In this document: positions 16,308 to 24,677 of the stretch, piece by piece | Numbering within the stretch: position 1 is the first letter of the stretch | Layout of the letters: each line of letters begins with the position of its first letter | Source of the DNA: MWCR01 sp041665165 | GTDB lineage: Bacteria > Patescibacteriota > Patescibacteriia > 2-12-FULL-60-25 | Direction of reading: 5' to 3' | Length of the DNA stretch: 54,303 nucleotides | Assembly: GCA_041665165.1 (NCBI GenBank) | Contig: JBAYJJ010000002.1 | Location: 1 to 54,303, forward strand | Position numbers and translations under genes: made by a program | The notes under the pieces: generated by a model | Told to the model about the DNA's origin: nothing | Seen by the model: the letters and a program-made list of their open reading frames with translations, nothing else | Databases searched by the model: none

Positions 16308-16424
16308 TAGGCCCAAACAACAGACCCGAGGGTCGTGCCGTTTGTTTTATCAGGGTGCCCGTTACGGCACACCACGACCCTGATAAGCTAAAAAGCTAGC
16401 GGGACTATTGTTTGAACCTAGACA
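16304..16424 (-). ncRNA. Candidate structured leader RNA / attenuator with mutually exclusive stems
   Basis: Outer arms 16304-16320 and 16408-16424 pair along 17 bp on the minus-strand RNA, with two G-U pairs that would be C-A mismatches on the plus strand; this points to a minus-strand transcript. Inside, a perfect 10-bp stem (16347-16356 with 16377-16386) competes with an 8-bp stem (16330-16337 with 16373-16380), sharing bases 16377-16380. A GTGCC/GGCAC hairpin (16355-16359 with 16366-16370) also overlaps. It lies between the UvrD-like gene and the PD-(D/E)XK gene. It could instead be a small mobile palindrome or a recombination site. Confidence 0.5.
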
Positions 16425-16490
16425 ATTAGTACTATAGCTTTACCGCATATTTTGGTCAAAAAAATACCCCTATCCTTTCGGACGGAGATA

Positions 16491-17915
16491 TTAATTTATA
16501 ACTACTAACTGCCTGCGAGCCCTGGTAGAAGCCACATAGTTTATCCTGCGCTCTTCCTGCTCAACATCAGCCTGTTCAAGGCCCATCAGGGCCTTTAGCT
16601 GGCTATTGGCATGGTTCCCCGGCTCATTGACCACTACAACGGTGTCTGCCTCCGTTCCTTTCGCTTTATGGATGGTAGAGACTCGGGCGTTTAGACCAAA
16701 CTTAACTAGCTTATCCTGCCATTCGGTCAGATCCATGCCATGAAGCACATTCCGCCTAGATAGGATCATGACAGAACCAGCGATACTGCCCAAGACACGC
16801 TTGAGGGCGTCAGGGACAGAAACTCCCCCTAGCCCCCTATTAATTTTAATCTGCTCGACCTTGCCACCATCTTGCAAAGCCATGCCTCCGTTTCCCAGGC
16901 CTCGCATTTGTTTATTGGCGTATTCGACGATGGCTTTGCCACTCCTGTAGTTCGTGAGCAGATTAGCCTTAGCAGAATTGCCAAAATAAGCATCAAAGTT
17001 GTTAAAATATTCCAAATCAGAACCAGCAAAACCGTTAATCGCCTGCCAGTCATCACCTACGGCATAGACCCCCATGGAGGAGTTTGTGTCCCTTAGGGCA
17101 GAGATGAGGCCATAGAATAACCTGGAGAAGTCCTGAAATTCATCAAGACATACGAGCTTAAGTGAACCTAGATCGCATCTATTGTCGTTCAATCGTATTA
17201 TGGACGTGTGCGGCATCATTTGAAGCCGTTCCGTAGCCATTTCAATTAGGTCATCAAAGTCCATCCAGCCTTTCCTTCGCATTAAGATGGTGTAATCGTC
17301 ATAAAGCCTGGTGGCGGTGGCTGCCAACCCGCCAATCCTTTGCCCCCGCTCACGCAACGCAGCCGGATCCAAACCACTATGCTTCGTGCGAACGATGAAG
17401 TCCCGCATCTCTTCCAATTTGTTTTGGGAAATCTTGTCCGAACTTGTCCCGAGCAATGAGCGCAGTAGCGTCATCTGCCTATCGCCATAGACCAGTGCAC
17501 CGGGCTTAGGCCTGACGATAGCATAGGCCAAAGCGTGAAACGTCGATGAAGGAATCTTGGATGCCCCATATTTGAGCATCCTATTCCCCAATTCATGAGC
17601 AGCATTGCGATTAAAGGACAGGGCAAGGATTTGATCTGGGGGAATCCCGTTATGGTCGGACAGGGCCACTTTTAGCGCAATGGTCTTCGTCTTGCCACTA
17701 CCAGCCCGAGCCGTGATGAGCACGTTTTGGGCATCCAGAGCCAAGGCTTCCAGCTTTTCTTGACAAACATCCTCACCCGTCAGACGCAATAGGACCGAAT
17801 GTAGATCTCTATGCCTCATGCATGGATGTTCTGCGGTTAGTTTGGGTATTCGTTTGTGGCAGACGGACAACATGAGCAGGGTGGTGATTAATAACATGAA
17901 AACTAAAACAGCCAT
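16491..17915 (-). CDS. UvrD/Rep-like SF1 helicase with N-terminal membrane helix
   Basis: 474 aa from ATG 17915. The GTG at 17951 lies inside the terminator of the upstream gene and is rejected. Motifs: Walker A ITARAGSGKTKTIA, motif Ia SFNRNAA, motif II CLDEFQDF, motif III VGDDWQAIN, motif IV TNYRSGKAIV, motif V VSTIHKAKGTEADTVV, motif VI YVASTRARRQL. This is shorter than UvrD (about 720 aa) because the 1B/2B domains are reduced. The N-terminus (MAVLVFMLLITTLLMLS) is a membrane anchor, unusual for a helicase. It probably unwinds DNA in element replication or recombination. Confidence 0.85.
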   Translation of the reverse strand: MAVLVFMLLITTLLMLSVCHKRIPKLTAEHPCMRHRDLHSVLLRLTGEDVCQEKLEALALDAQNVLITARAGSGKTKTIALKVALSDHNGIPPDQILALSFNRNAAHELGNRMLKYGASKIPSSTFHALAYAIVRPKPGALVYGDRQMTLLRSLLGTSSDKISQNKLEEMRDFIVRTKHSGLDPAALRERGQRIGGLAATATRLYDDYTILMRRKGWMDFDDLIEMATERLQMMPHTSIIRLNDNRCDLGSLKLVCLDEFQDFSRLFYGLISALRDTNSSMGVYAVGDDWQAINGFAGSDLEYFNNFDAYFGNSAKANLLTNYRSGKAIVEYANKQMRGLGNGGMALQDGGKVEQIKINRGLGGVSVPDALKRVLGSIAGSVMILSRRNVLHGMDLTEWQDKLVKFGLNARVSTIHKAKGTEADTVVVVNEPGNHANSQLKALMGLEQADVEQEERRINYVASTRARRQLVVIN

Positions 17916-17940
17916 AATGCGATGGTTAGAGGAATTATAA

Positions 17941-17974
17941 AAGGGCAGCACATTTTTAATACGTACTGCCCTTA
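17941..17974 (-). terminator. Terminator after the annealing-like protein gene
   Basis: On the minus strand, AAGGGCAG and CTGCCCTT flank a 17-nt AT-rich loop and are followed by TTATAATT. It lies 8 bases after the stop of the 228-aa gene and just before the helicase start. Confidence 0.55.
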
Positions 17975-17981
17975 TGTTGAA

Positions 17982-18668
17982 TTAAGCTGCGTTTTGCTGA
18001 AGCATCTCGGAAATCAGGGAAGAGGCGTCAACCTTAGACAAACCCTCAATGACGTTTAAAGCGCTCTCACGCTCTTCCGGTTCAGGGTTCCGCTGGTTTA
18101 TCAATTCCGTGAGGAGCTTTTTCTGTCTATCCGTCATCTCGTCATAGTTGACCATAGGAGGACTTTCTGTCCGCTTGGCCTGTATCGGTTCTTCATCTGC
18201 CAAGACTTCTTCCGCGCTCGGTGCCGACCAGCCTATGAGATTCGCTATTGAGCGGGTGGTCGCCCTGGTCTCGGCAATAGCCCTGACATCAGACGACTTA
18301 GTGAACTTGCGCTCATCGGAATGGCATGAAGCCACGGCTGTCATGAAGCGCCCCGAAGGCGAAATTGCCTTCATGGTTATGAGATAAGCTGTCCCACTTT
18401 TGAATTCCAGTCGGTCCTCTCTGATTAGTTCCGTACTAATACCAAAAGCCAAGGCTAATTTACGATAGGCCGATTTTTTAGCCAGCTTTTCGCCTCTAAC
18501 CTCTACGAAGTCCGAAGCATCCAAAAGTTTAAGCTTTAGGTCTTGAAAGTTTTGCCAGGCCTCCATGATTTTATCGTTGGAAGCCACGGGTGAAACCAAG
18601 GGGAATTCCGAAACGCTGCGTTCACGATGGATTTGTACTGCTGGCTGAGCTACGACTACTGGTAACAT
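17982..18668 (-). CDS. Phage-type ssDNA-annealing/binding-like protein
   Basis: 228 aa, ATATG start. The core KLAKKSAYRKLALAFGIS ... AVASCHSDERKF ... DVRAIAETRATTRSIANLIGW matches a family of viral and mobile-element proteins with the pattern K-K-S-x-x-R-K-x-A-x-A-F, then S-S-D-E-R-K-F, then R-A-x-A-x-T-R-A; I recall it as related to single-strand annealing proteins, but I cannot confirm the subfamily. The C-terminal 60 residues (about 165-228) are charged and helical, possibly for recruiting partners. It sits in the operon with a helicase, a nuclease and an exonuclease, consistent with homologous recombination of the element. Confidence 0.55.
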   Translation of the reverse strand: MLPVVVAQPAVQIHRERSVSEFPLVSPVASNDKIMEAWQNFQDLKLKLLDASDFVEVRGEKLAKKSAYRKLALAFGISTELIREDRLEFKSGTAYLITMKAISPSGRFMTAVASCHSDERKFTKSSDVRAIAETRATTRSIANLIGWSAPSAEEVLADEEPIQAKRTESPPMVNYDEMTDRQKKLLTELINQRNPEPEERESALNVIEGLSKVDASSLISEMLQQNAA

Positions 18669-18690
18669 ATATTTATTTGATTAATTTGAA

Positions 18691-18870
18691 TTAAGACTCT
18701 TGACCGCATTTTTGGCAGACCGCTATTTTTATAATCCTGTCCCTTTCAGAATCCAGGAGCGGATAACGTCTGTATTTATGTTTGCATTCGTCCTGCACTT
18801 GTTTCTTTCGCCAAGACGCATATTCCAAAAGATCCGGCTGATGTGGCCGGACAATCTCTTTAGTTTGCAT
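18691..18870 (-). CDS. Small zinc-finger-like protein, 59 aa
   Basis: Open frame with CATATG start context, 20 bp upstream of the annealing-like gene on the same strand. It contains a C-K-H-K-Y-R-R-Y-P-L-L-D segment and C-Q-K-C-G near the end, which can form one zinc site (C, H, C, C). It is rich in charged residues. The gene is short but is in phase with the operon spacing on both sides (10 bp to the next upstream gene). No family recognised. Confidence 0.65.
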   Translation of the reverse strand: MQTKEIVRPHQPDLLEYASWRKKQVQDECKHKYRRYPLLDSERDRIIKIAVCQKCGQES

Positions 18871-18879
18871 ATGTCTTAG

Positions 18880-19197
18880 TTAAGGATTAGTGATAGGCTC
18901 GACTTGGGTTTGGAAGAACAAACAAACCTGCTTAGGGTATTTACGTACAATGTTTCCTTGCGAGTCCTTTTTCTCCACCATTGTCATTGAACGCAGAGAT
19001 TTCTCCCCGGCTTTGACGCGATATCCGACCTTGAGCCATCCGCGAAAGGTGCGGGCGTTTAAGGAAGGATCATAAAGCGAGGCAGCTTCAGAGCCGAACC
19101 TTTCAGCGATTTCTGAACGCACAAGTTGAGCAGTCTTTTCGCTTCCACGCCAACTTGAAGGCATATCGGCAAGAGCTGCAACTGATGAATTGGGCAT
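18880..19197 (-). CDS. Mobile-element protein with a GWLKVGYRVKAGEKS motif
   Basis: 105 aa from ATG 19197. The motif F-R-G-W-L-K-V-G-Y-R-V-K-A-G-E-K-S-L-R-S followed by R-K-Y-P-K-Q-V-C-L-F-F-Q-T-Q-V-E is shared with small phage and plasmid proteins and resembles the N-terminal region of ArdC-type antirestriction proteins (W-x-x-x-G-x-x-V-x-x-G-E-K). No metallopeptidase domain follows, so it would be a single-domain form. An antirestriction or ssDNA-binding role is only a suggestion from that similarity. Confidence 0.6.
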   Translation of the reverse strand: MPNSSVAALADMPSSWRGSEKTAQLVRSEIAERFGSEAASLYDPSLNARTFRGWLKVGYRVKAGEKSLRSMTMVEKKDSQGNIVRKYPKQVCLFFQTQVEPITNP

Positions 19198-19272
19198 AAT
19201 ATTTTTTCGATTAGACTTAAAATAGCCAAGGCAATCGACCTTTGCCATGGCAGGATTAAATGATTTGATCTC

Positions 19273-19503
19273 TCACGCACGTTGAACCTTTTTTACATCC
19301 AAGAAGGGCTTATCTCTGTCATTGAACCGCAGAATGCCAATAGCTTTAATCGCGCCCTCGTGGATGTTCCTTTTCATTGCACCTGGAAAGGCTAGCCTGA
19401 TGCTTCGCCTACTTTTATCAGCATAGAGCCTAGGCCCGTTGCTGGTCATTTTTAGATTGCCAATTAATATCACGGATATCGCACCAAGGTCGCTGATGCT
19501 CAT
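19273..19503 (-). CDS. Small orphan protein, 76 aa
   Basis: The ATG overlaps the stop of the four-helix-bundle gene (ATGA), so it is translationally coupled to it. Alternating hydrophobic strands (AISVILIGNLKM, IRLAFPGAM, AIKAIGILRF) and no cysteines suggest a small beta-rich domain. No family recognised. It belongs to the minus-strand replication/recombination operon. Confidence 0.65.
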   Translation of the reverse strand: MSISDLGAISVILIGNLKMTSNGPRLYADKSRRSIRLAFPGAMKRNIHEGAIKAIGILRFNDRDKPFLDVKKVQRA

Positions 19504-19916
19504 ATCACTTCTTGTGGGATTGGAACGGCCTCAGCTTTTCGCGCTTTGGGTGTCTCCATGGCATACATCAATGCTCCCAGCATCTTCTGGATGATTGAAT
19601 TAGTCTCGCGCAAGCGTGAAGCTGTTTCTGCATGGTCTGGAAACAATTCCTGGACCAAGAGCAGATAAGTTTCGCACTCGGCCGCATTAGCTTGAGCATA
19701 AGACAGGTGCTTGATAAATTCGCTCTTGACCATTTTGCGCTGACCCTGGGCGATCTGAGCCGGAATGGCCACGGCTGCGCGACTTAATTGAGAAAGCAGG
19801 CCATGCCTCTCTTCTGAGGGTAAGGATTTGTTGAAGGCTAAAATCCCTTTGGCAAAATCAAAACTCTGCTGCCAGACGACCATGTCCCTGAATGACTGAA
19901 AATAAGAGTTCGACAT
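19500..19916 (-). CDS. Four helix bundle protein (23S rRNA-intervening-sequence type)
   Basis: 138 aa, ATATG start. FRDMVVWQQSFDFAKGI, RHGLLSQLSRAAVAIPAQIAQG and FIKHLSYAQANAAECETYLLL are the three signature helices of the four helix bundle (TIGR02436) family, found in rRNA intervening sequences, mobile elements and, as Avd, beside diversity-generating retroelements. There is no reverse transcriptase in this window, so the Avd role does not apply. It may be an assembly or nucleic-acid-binding accessory factor. It is the first long gene of the minus-strand operon. Confidence 0.85.
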   Translation of the reverse strand: MSNSYFQSFRDMVVWQQSFDFAKGILAFNKSLPSEERHGLLSQLSRAAVAIPAQIAQGQRKMVKSEFIKHLSYAQANAAECETYLLLVQELFPDHAETASRLRETNSIIQKMLGALMYAMETPKARKAEAVPIPQEVI

Positions 19917-20000
19917 ATATTTTTGATTAGCTTCTAGTTAAAATTAAAACTGATCAAGACAACCGACCATGCCCTGATCCGTGGGTTAGAAATCCCCAAG

Positions 20001-20035
20001 GAAAAAATATGCAAAAAGCCAAGTGGCTAGTTGCA
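20001..20035 (-). terminator. Terminator after the 59-aa SD-led gene
   Basis: On the minus strand: GCAA-CTA-GCCA-CT-TGGC-TTT-TTGC with a following ATATTTTTTCC. The inner AGCCA/TGGCT stem directly precedes TTTT. It lies 12 bases after the stop codon. Confidence 0.65.
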
Positions 20036-20046
20036 TAAAAGAAGGG

Positions 20047-20226
20047 TTAGTCATCAAAGAAGTTGCTTGTAGCAAACAAGGGCTTCAGCCCTTGCTCACG
20101 CTGCTTGGCAGCAACAAGCTCTTCGTTGATGTAGTGGGCACGCAATGCCTCATAGTCAGTTGACTGCGAAGCAGAAACCTTGCGTGGAGAGCGAAGGACA
20201 ACGGTCTGTTGAGTAGATGACGTCAT
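20047..20226 (-). CDS. Small orphan protein, 59 aa, SD-led
   Basis: The start at 20226 is set by AAGGAG seven bases upstream; the longer frame to 20277 has no such site. Polar N-terminus (TSSTQQTVVLRSPRK), then a helical segment (DYEALRAHYINEELVAAKQREQG) and LFATSNFFDD. No family recognised. Unlike the other genes of the element it has a strong SD and its own terminator, as do the orphan cassettes outside. It lies at the divergence point between the two arms, so it may be an early or regulatory protein. Confidence 0.65.
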   Translation of the reverse strand: MTSSTQQTVVLRSPRKVSASQSTDYEALRAHYINEELVAAKQREQGLKPLFATSNFFDD

Positions 20227-20460
20227 GGCATTGCTCCTTGTTAAACAATCGAAGACAAGTATGGAAGTACATAGCATGAGGCTGGTGGGCGGTGGTTACC
20301 TTTTGTTTTTGCAGGCGAAGATACTATATTGACAGGTACCTTTACGTGCTTTTTCTCAAAATCAATTCATTCTAGGGTGGTGGGGTTGTTGGTTGACTTT
20401 TGATCCTTAAAAACAAAGCTGAGGCTAAAATTTTTCTAAAAAAATTGCCAAAGGGGCATC

Positions 20461-20489
20461 TTGAAAAAAAGGCTAAGACAAGCTATAAT
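20461..20489 (+). promoter_or_regulatory. Strong promoter of the right arm, leaderless start
   Basis: TTGAAA at 20461-20466, exactly 17 bp, TATAAT at 20484-20489. The -10 box ends nine bases before ATG 20499, so transcription should begin at or next to the start codon. Confidence 0.85.
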
Positions 20490-20498
20490 GAATGGAAT

Positions 20499-21062
20499 AT
20501 GGATGTAGCTGACCCTCCTAAAAAACCCTCTAAAGCCATGTCCGAACTGGTGGAGGATTATAAAACTTTATCTATTTCCATGCTGGGGCGCGGCTTGCTT
20601 CGAGATGACGGAAAAGAGAAAAACGGCACTGTATCTATCGGCAAAATGTGGGAATGGCCTAAAGTAAGATTTGAAGTCCTCTCAAAAGTCGATGGAAGTA
20701 AGATGCTGCGCTTATGGCATATGACCTCGAAGAATCATCTGCCGATGTTCCAGGAAGTTGCCTTAGAAGGTAGCAGAGCAACTTTTGGACTTCGGCCATA
20801 TCTCGTCTGTCCAACCTGCGGATCTTTACGCCTCAAGCTTCAATTTACCAGCCTTGGGAGGCTAGCCTGCCGCTCCTGCCTCGGCCTTACGTACCAGTGC
20901 TGTAGAGACAATCATTCGAACCCCCTTTTTAGACTCCTAAGACGCTATACCAAGCTGCGGCTAAGGCAAACCGAGGTCAAACGGATAGATTATTCTGGCA
21001 AATACACGCGCAAAGCTAAAAGCATCATGCGAATGTCTCAAAAATGGCTAGTCAGATGCTGA
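20499..21062 (+). CDS. Mobile-element zinc-finger protein
   Basis: 187 aa from ATG 20499 (AATATG). The longer frame from TTG 20400 is rejected because a near-consensus promoter occupies its first third. Core: FGLRPYLVCPTCGSLRLKLQF ... LACRSCLGLTYQCC, a two-knuckle zinc ribbon (C-x2-C ... C-x2-C) followed by G-L-T-Y, as in a family of short proteins of integrative elements and prophages. The C-terminus is strongly basic (RLLRRYTKLRLRQTEVKR). It probably binds DNA or RNA. First gene of the right arm. Confidence 0.75.
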   Translation: MDVADPPKKPSKAMSELVEDYKTLSISMLGRGLLRDDGKEKNGTVSIGKMWEWPKVRFEVLSKVDGSKMLRLWHMTSKNHLPMFQEVALEGSRATFGLRPYLVCPTCGSLRLKLQFTSLGRLACRSCLGLTYQCCRDNHSNPLFRLLRRYTKLRLRQTEVKRIDYSGKYTRKAKSIMRMSQKWLVRC

Positions 21063-21178
21063 TAGACGAGCCCCTAAAGCTAAGGTAAGATTTATTTGTC
21101 ACAAGATTTAGGCAAATTAAAGTGTTTTGTGGAGGATGCAGTATCCTCTTGGAGTTCTGTGGGTTAAAATTTAAATTT

Positions 21179-22111
21179 ATGTATAAAGTATTACGCAGGT
21201 TGGACGCGTCAATATTGTTCAAGATTTATTGCTGGATAAAAACAGGTAGGGAAATTGAAGGCCAGTTTTTACCGTTTACTAAGTTTCATTACAGTCGCTG
21301 GTCGGAAGATGGACCGATTGTCGAGGCTCTTGACCGGCTGGTCGGTTTAGCGTCAGATACCGGATTCGTGTTCAAGAAAGAAGATGGAGGCATACGAGTC
21401 ACCTCGGCAGATTCTTCCCGTATAGTTAATTATTTCAAACAACACCTAGATAGAATGCTCAGACAAAAGTCTCTATCTCGCGCGGACGACGAGGATCTAA
21501 ACGAGTGTACTAGTCTAATCAAGTTTGAACGGCAGACGGTGTTATTCCAGAAGTATCTGTCCGACCAATATGAGGAGTACGGGGAAAACATCAGCATCAT
21601 TCGCATGATGTTCAAGCAGGACATTGGCAGGCCTTACCAGCAGTTTTGCTTCGAGGAATTGATAATGGGCATGGTCATCAAAGGGTTCCTGGAAATTACA
21701 TCCTTGACCGATAAGCAGCTTAGAGATGAAGACACTGGCAACATATTTGTCAGTCCCATTGTCAATGTTAGATTTAACCCAATTGATGATATGGGTATAT
21801 TTAAATTTAACCTGATAAATCAAGTTGTTTCATATGGAGCGTCTTCCTGGAGTTTAGAATCTCCGACAAATCAGGAAAGAGCACAGGCTATATTCCTTAG
21901 GACTCTAATTCAAGCCAAGGGAGAATATGTAAAAACCAAGGAGATCAGGGCTGCCATAGAATCGGAACATGTGGGTAGATATGGGTCACAGGTATCTGGC
22001 CTATATGCCAGGTTACCAAAGGATGTACGTCGAAATATAAGATCCGGCAGTGGCAAGAAGTCCCCGGGATATAAAATCTTGGCCATTTCGGAATCTGAGG
22101 AGCCTGAATAA
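21179..22111 (+). CDS. Orphan protein with C-terminal winged-helix-like region
   Basis: 310 aa from ATG 21179; TAAAAT ends eight bases before it, so it may also be leaderless. The middle is helical (RADDEDLNECTSLIKFERQTVLFQKYL). Residues about 230-300 (AIFLRTLIQAKGEYVKTKEIRAAIES ... VSGLYARLPKDVRRNI ... GYKIL) have the H-T-H plus wing layout of response-regulator-type DNA-binding domains. No family recognised. It precedes the primase, so it may control replication or bind the origin; that is inference. Confidence 0.65.
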   Translation: MYKVLRRLDASILFKIYCWIKTGREIEGQFLPFTKFHYSRWSEDGPIVEALDRLVGLASDTGFVFKKEDGGIRVTSADSSRIVNYFKQHLDRMLRQKSLSRADDEDLNECTSLIKFERQTVLFQKYLSDQYEEYGENISIIRMMFKQDIGRPYQQFCFEELIMGMVIKGFLEITSLTDKQLRDEDTGNIFVSPIVNVRFNPIDDMGIFKFNLINQVVSYGASSWSLESPTNQERAQAIFLRTLIQAKGEYVKTKEIRAAIESEHVGRYGSQVSGLYARLPKDVRRNIRSGSGKKSPGYKILAISESEEPE

Positions 22112-22231
22112 ATTACACTCCATCCTAATTTGTAATCGCAAATATTAGCCCATCTAAGGGCTAGTTTTCTATATAGGTAAATATTTCGAAAAATGTAATC
22201 GTATTTTTGGCTTAGTTTAGCCATAAAACCC

Positions 22232-22260
22232 TTGAAAATTTGGTGTTTTTATGATATAAT
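22232..22260 (+). promoter_or_regulatory. Promoter of the primase-recombinase genes
   Basis: TTGAAA at 22232-22237, 17-bp spacer, TGATATAAT with TATAAT at 22255-22260. The leader of about 30 nt has no SD. Its -35 and -10 are the same as in the promoter at 20461-20489, so the right arm seems to use one promoter type. Confidence 0.85.
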
Positions 22261-22297
22261 CTGTGTCTAAAATAAAATTTCTAACCAAGTAATTTCT

Positions 22298-24673
22298 ATG
22301 ACCTCAGAACCTAACCCCATGCTTCATGCAGCAAGCGAGTATACCGCCCTTGGTTGGTCTATTATTCCCGTTGGCCAAAATGAACAAGGAGGATGGAAAA
22401 AACCCCTCATCAACTGGAAGGATTTTCAAACCGTACTACCAACGGAGAACGATCTAGCCTCATGGTGGAAAAAATGGCCGGAAGCGCGTGTCGGTATTGT
22501 TACGGGGGTAGTTTCAGGTATTGTTGTTGTAGACGTAGATCCAAAAAATAATGGTTCAACTCGCAGCTTAGGTCTTCCTGCAACGCTTGTTTCAAATACT
22601 GGTGGGGGAGGCTGGCATTACTTCTATAAGCATCCAGGTAAAGACTTTCTTATAGAAAATGCGACAGGGTGGCCTTGCCTTGGCGTTGACATCAGGGGCG
22701 ATGGTGGGTTTGTGGTTGCTCCACCATCGGTTCATGCTTCAGGAAAAGCGTATGGATGGGCCGTGGGATTCGACCCGAGTTTAATTGCTCTTTGCCCTGG
22801 TTGGCTTGTCGCGCGCGCAAAAAGCCGGATCAAAAGACCCGTATTGCAGTTACTTGATGGCGTACATGAAGGTCAACGCAACGATGCAGCCTCAAGAGTC
22901 ATTGGCCTCATACTTGCGCAGCTGAGGTCAGAAGATTTTCAAGAGAGGGGTTGGGTCGAGTCTCTTGAATGGAACCGACGAAATACGCCCCCCTTGGAGG
23001 AGAAGGAGCTCCACTCTATCTTTGACAGTATTAAGGGATGCGAACTACTCAAACGTCAAAATCACGAACCAGCTACTACTAGGCCAAATGGCGGCAAACA
23101 GGATACGGACAAATCCTTCTTCCAGCCATTTGTACAGACTCATGAAATTACTTTTTTCCGCGATGCGAAGAAAGACGGATATTTGCGGATCAAAAAAGAT
23201 AACGCCTTCAGACTTATATCTTCGGAATCTTCAGAGATAAGCGATCTCTACCGCACTTTTTTCTTTGAAATGACCAGAAAACCTCCTACGGACAATCAAG
23301 TGCGTCAAGTAATGTCACAACTCTCGGCTAACGCGAGGCAAAAAGGCGAACGGATTAATCCATCCCTCCGCGTTGCCAAAGAAAACAAGGCATATTTTTA
23401 CGATCTAGCGAACGAAGCATGCGAATGCATTAAGACAGACGCGACAGGATGGCGGGTTGTGACTAATCAAAATATCCCCCTCATCACAAACAGACTGACG
23501 GCAGAGCAGCGCAAACCGGAAAACGGAGGCGATATCAATGACCTTTTTCGGTTCATTAACGTCAAAAATGATGATGACCGTCTCCTACTCCTTGCCACCC
23601 TAACGGCTTGCTTTATTTCCGACATTCCTCACCCTGTGCTGATTTTTCATGGTCCAAAAGGGTCAGCAAAAAGCACGGCTATGCATCTCATCAAGACTCT
23701 AATTGACCCATCTGAAGTGACATCGGTTCAGCTTACAAAAAATTTGAAGGATATAGCGTTAAATTTCTTCAGTAGCTGGCTCATTCCTTTTGACAACGTA
23801 ACCTTCATCGAATCTGAGGTCTCGGACGTCCTTTCTAAAGTTGTTACTGGTGACAGTTTTTCAACCCGCAAACTATATTCCGATGGAGAACTTCATGTGA
23901 TGAGCTTCAGGCGTTGCCTAATCATCAACGGAATCAATAACCCCGCGAAAAAGCCCGACCTCCTAGATCGTGCAGTATTAATTGAAATTGAAAGGATTGA
24001 TGACGGTGCAAGGAGGCCGGAGGCCGATCTCCAAAGTGAACTGACCGGCTTGTTGCCAAAACTCCTGGGTTCCCTTTTTGACCTCACGTCCCGCGCCCTA
24101 GCCGCACTTCCAAGTGTACCCAGAGGCAATCTCGCGCGTTTGGCTGATTTTGACCTTTGGGGGCGTGCGGTTTCCATGGCTCACACGGGGAATGCAGAGC
24201 CTTTCATGCAGGCATATGCTAAAAATATCAACCGTCAATCAGATGAGGCCATAGAACAAAGCAGTTTTGCCCAGTGCCTAATTGGATATTTACAGGCAAA
24301 CATTCCGGATCGTGTCGAAATAACTCCTACGGACCTTCTAAAGGCAATCAAAGCCATCGCAGACGAGGACACGTCCTCAGCTAAGGATTTTCCAAAAGGA
24401 GCGGCTCAGCTCTCGCGCAGACTGAATGAGCTTTCCCCTGACCTTCTGACCTTTGGGTTTCGTGTCACACGGCGCATGACAGGAAGACAGCGACTACTCG
24501 TGATTGAGCGTATGACAAAAGACCAGCGGGATGTCCCACCAGTCATTCAAGGCAACCTGTTGGTTGTACCCACAACAGTCATAAGTGCTGGCCTGGATAT
24601 CCGCCCAAAGAGTGGGTCAGGGAGTTTTGACAGTACTGACGCGACTGACGGCAATTCCACCGTACCTTTTTAG
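22298..24673 (+). CDS. Primase-polymerase (AEP) fused to D5/VirE-like helicase
   Basis: 791 aa. Residues 1-185 are a bifunctional primase/polymerase domain: A-L-G-W-S-I-I-P-V-G, W-W-K-K-W-P-E-A-R-V-G-I-V-T-G, catalytic V-V-D-V-D-P, G-G-G-G-W-H-Y-F-Y and V-D-I-R-G-D-G-G-F-V-V-A-P-P. A linker follows, then an SF3/VirE-type ATPase with Walker A GPKGSAKST (about 455) and FDNVTFIES ... GDSFSTRKLYSDG. It would prime and unwind DNA for replication of the excised element. The last residues (F-D-S-T-D-A-T-D-G) are encoded by three TGAC-containing nonamers like those in the 97-bp repeats at 2.2 and 3.1 kb. Confidence 0.9.
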   Translation: MTSEPNPMLHAASEYTALGWSIIPVGQNEQGGWKKPLINWKDFQTVLPTENDLASWWKKWPEARVGIVTGVVSGIVVVDVDPKNNGSTRSLGLPATLVSNTGGGGWHYFYKHPGKDFLIENATGWPCLGVDIRGDGGFVVAPPSVHASGKAYGWAVGFDPSLIALCPGWLVARAKSRIKRPVLQLLDGVHEGQRNDAASRVIGLILAQLRSEDFQERGWVESLEWNRRNTPPLEEKELHSIFDSIKGCELLKRQNHEPATTRPNGGKQDTDKSFFQPFVQTHEITFFRDAKKDGYLRIKKDNAFRLISSESSEISDLYRTFFFEMTRKPPTDNQVRQVMSQLSANARQKGERINPSLRVAKENKAYFYDLANEACECIKTDATGWRVVTNQNIPLITNRLTAEQRKPENGGDINDLFRFINVKNDDDRLLLLATLTACFISDIPHPVLIFHGPKGSAKSTAMHLIKTLIDPSEVTSVQLTKNLKDIALNFFSSWLIPFDNVTFIESEVSDVLSKVVTGDSFSTRKLYSDGELHVMSFRRCLIINGINNPAKKPDLLDRAVLIEIERIDDGARRPEADLQSELTGLLPKLLGSLFDLTSRALAALPSVPRGNLARLADFDLWGRAVSMAHTGNAEPFMQAYAKNINRQSDEAIEQSSFAQCLIGYLQANIPDRVEITPTDLLKAIKAIADEDTSSAKDFPKGAAQLSRRLNELSPDLLTFGFRVTRRMTGRQRLLVIERMTKDQRDVPPVIQGNLLVVPTTVISAGLDIRPKSGSGSFDSTDATDGNSTVPF

Positions 24674-24677
24674 ATCT

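Noticed and set aside
16304..16424. Integron attC site
   Set aside because: The outer arms do not fit the R-Y-Y-Y-A-A-C / G-T-T-R-R-R-Y ends, and no integron integrase is present.
19500..19916. Diversity-generating retroelement (four helix bundle as Avd)
   Set aside because: There is no reverse transcriptase and no template/variable repeat pair nearby.
20400..20498. N-terminal extension of the zinc-finger protein from TTG 20400
   Set aside because: A near-consensus promoter (TTGAAA-17-TATAAT) lies inside this stretch.
24585..24677. Longer start of the 60-aa gene inside the primase
   Set aside because: It would overlap the primase coding region; ATG 24678 directly after the primase stop is the better start.
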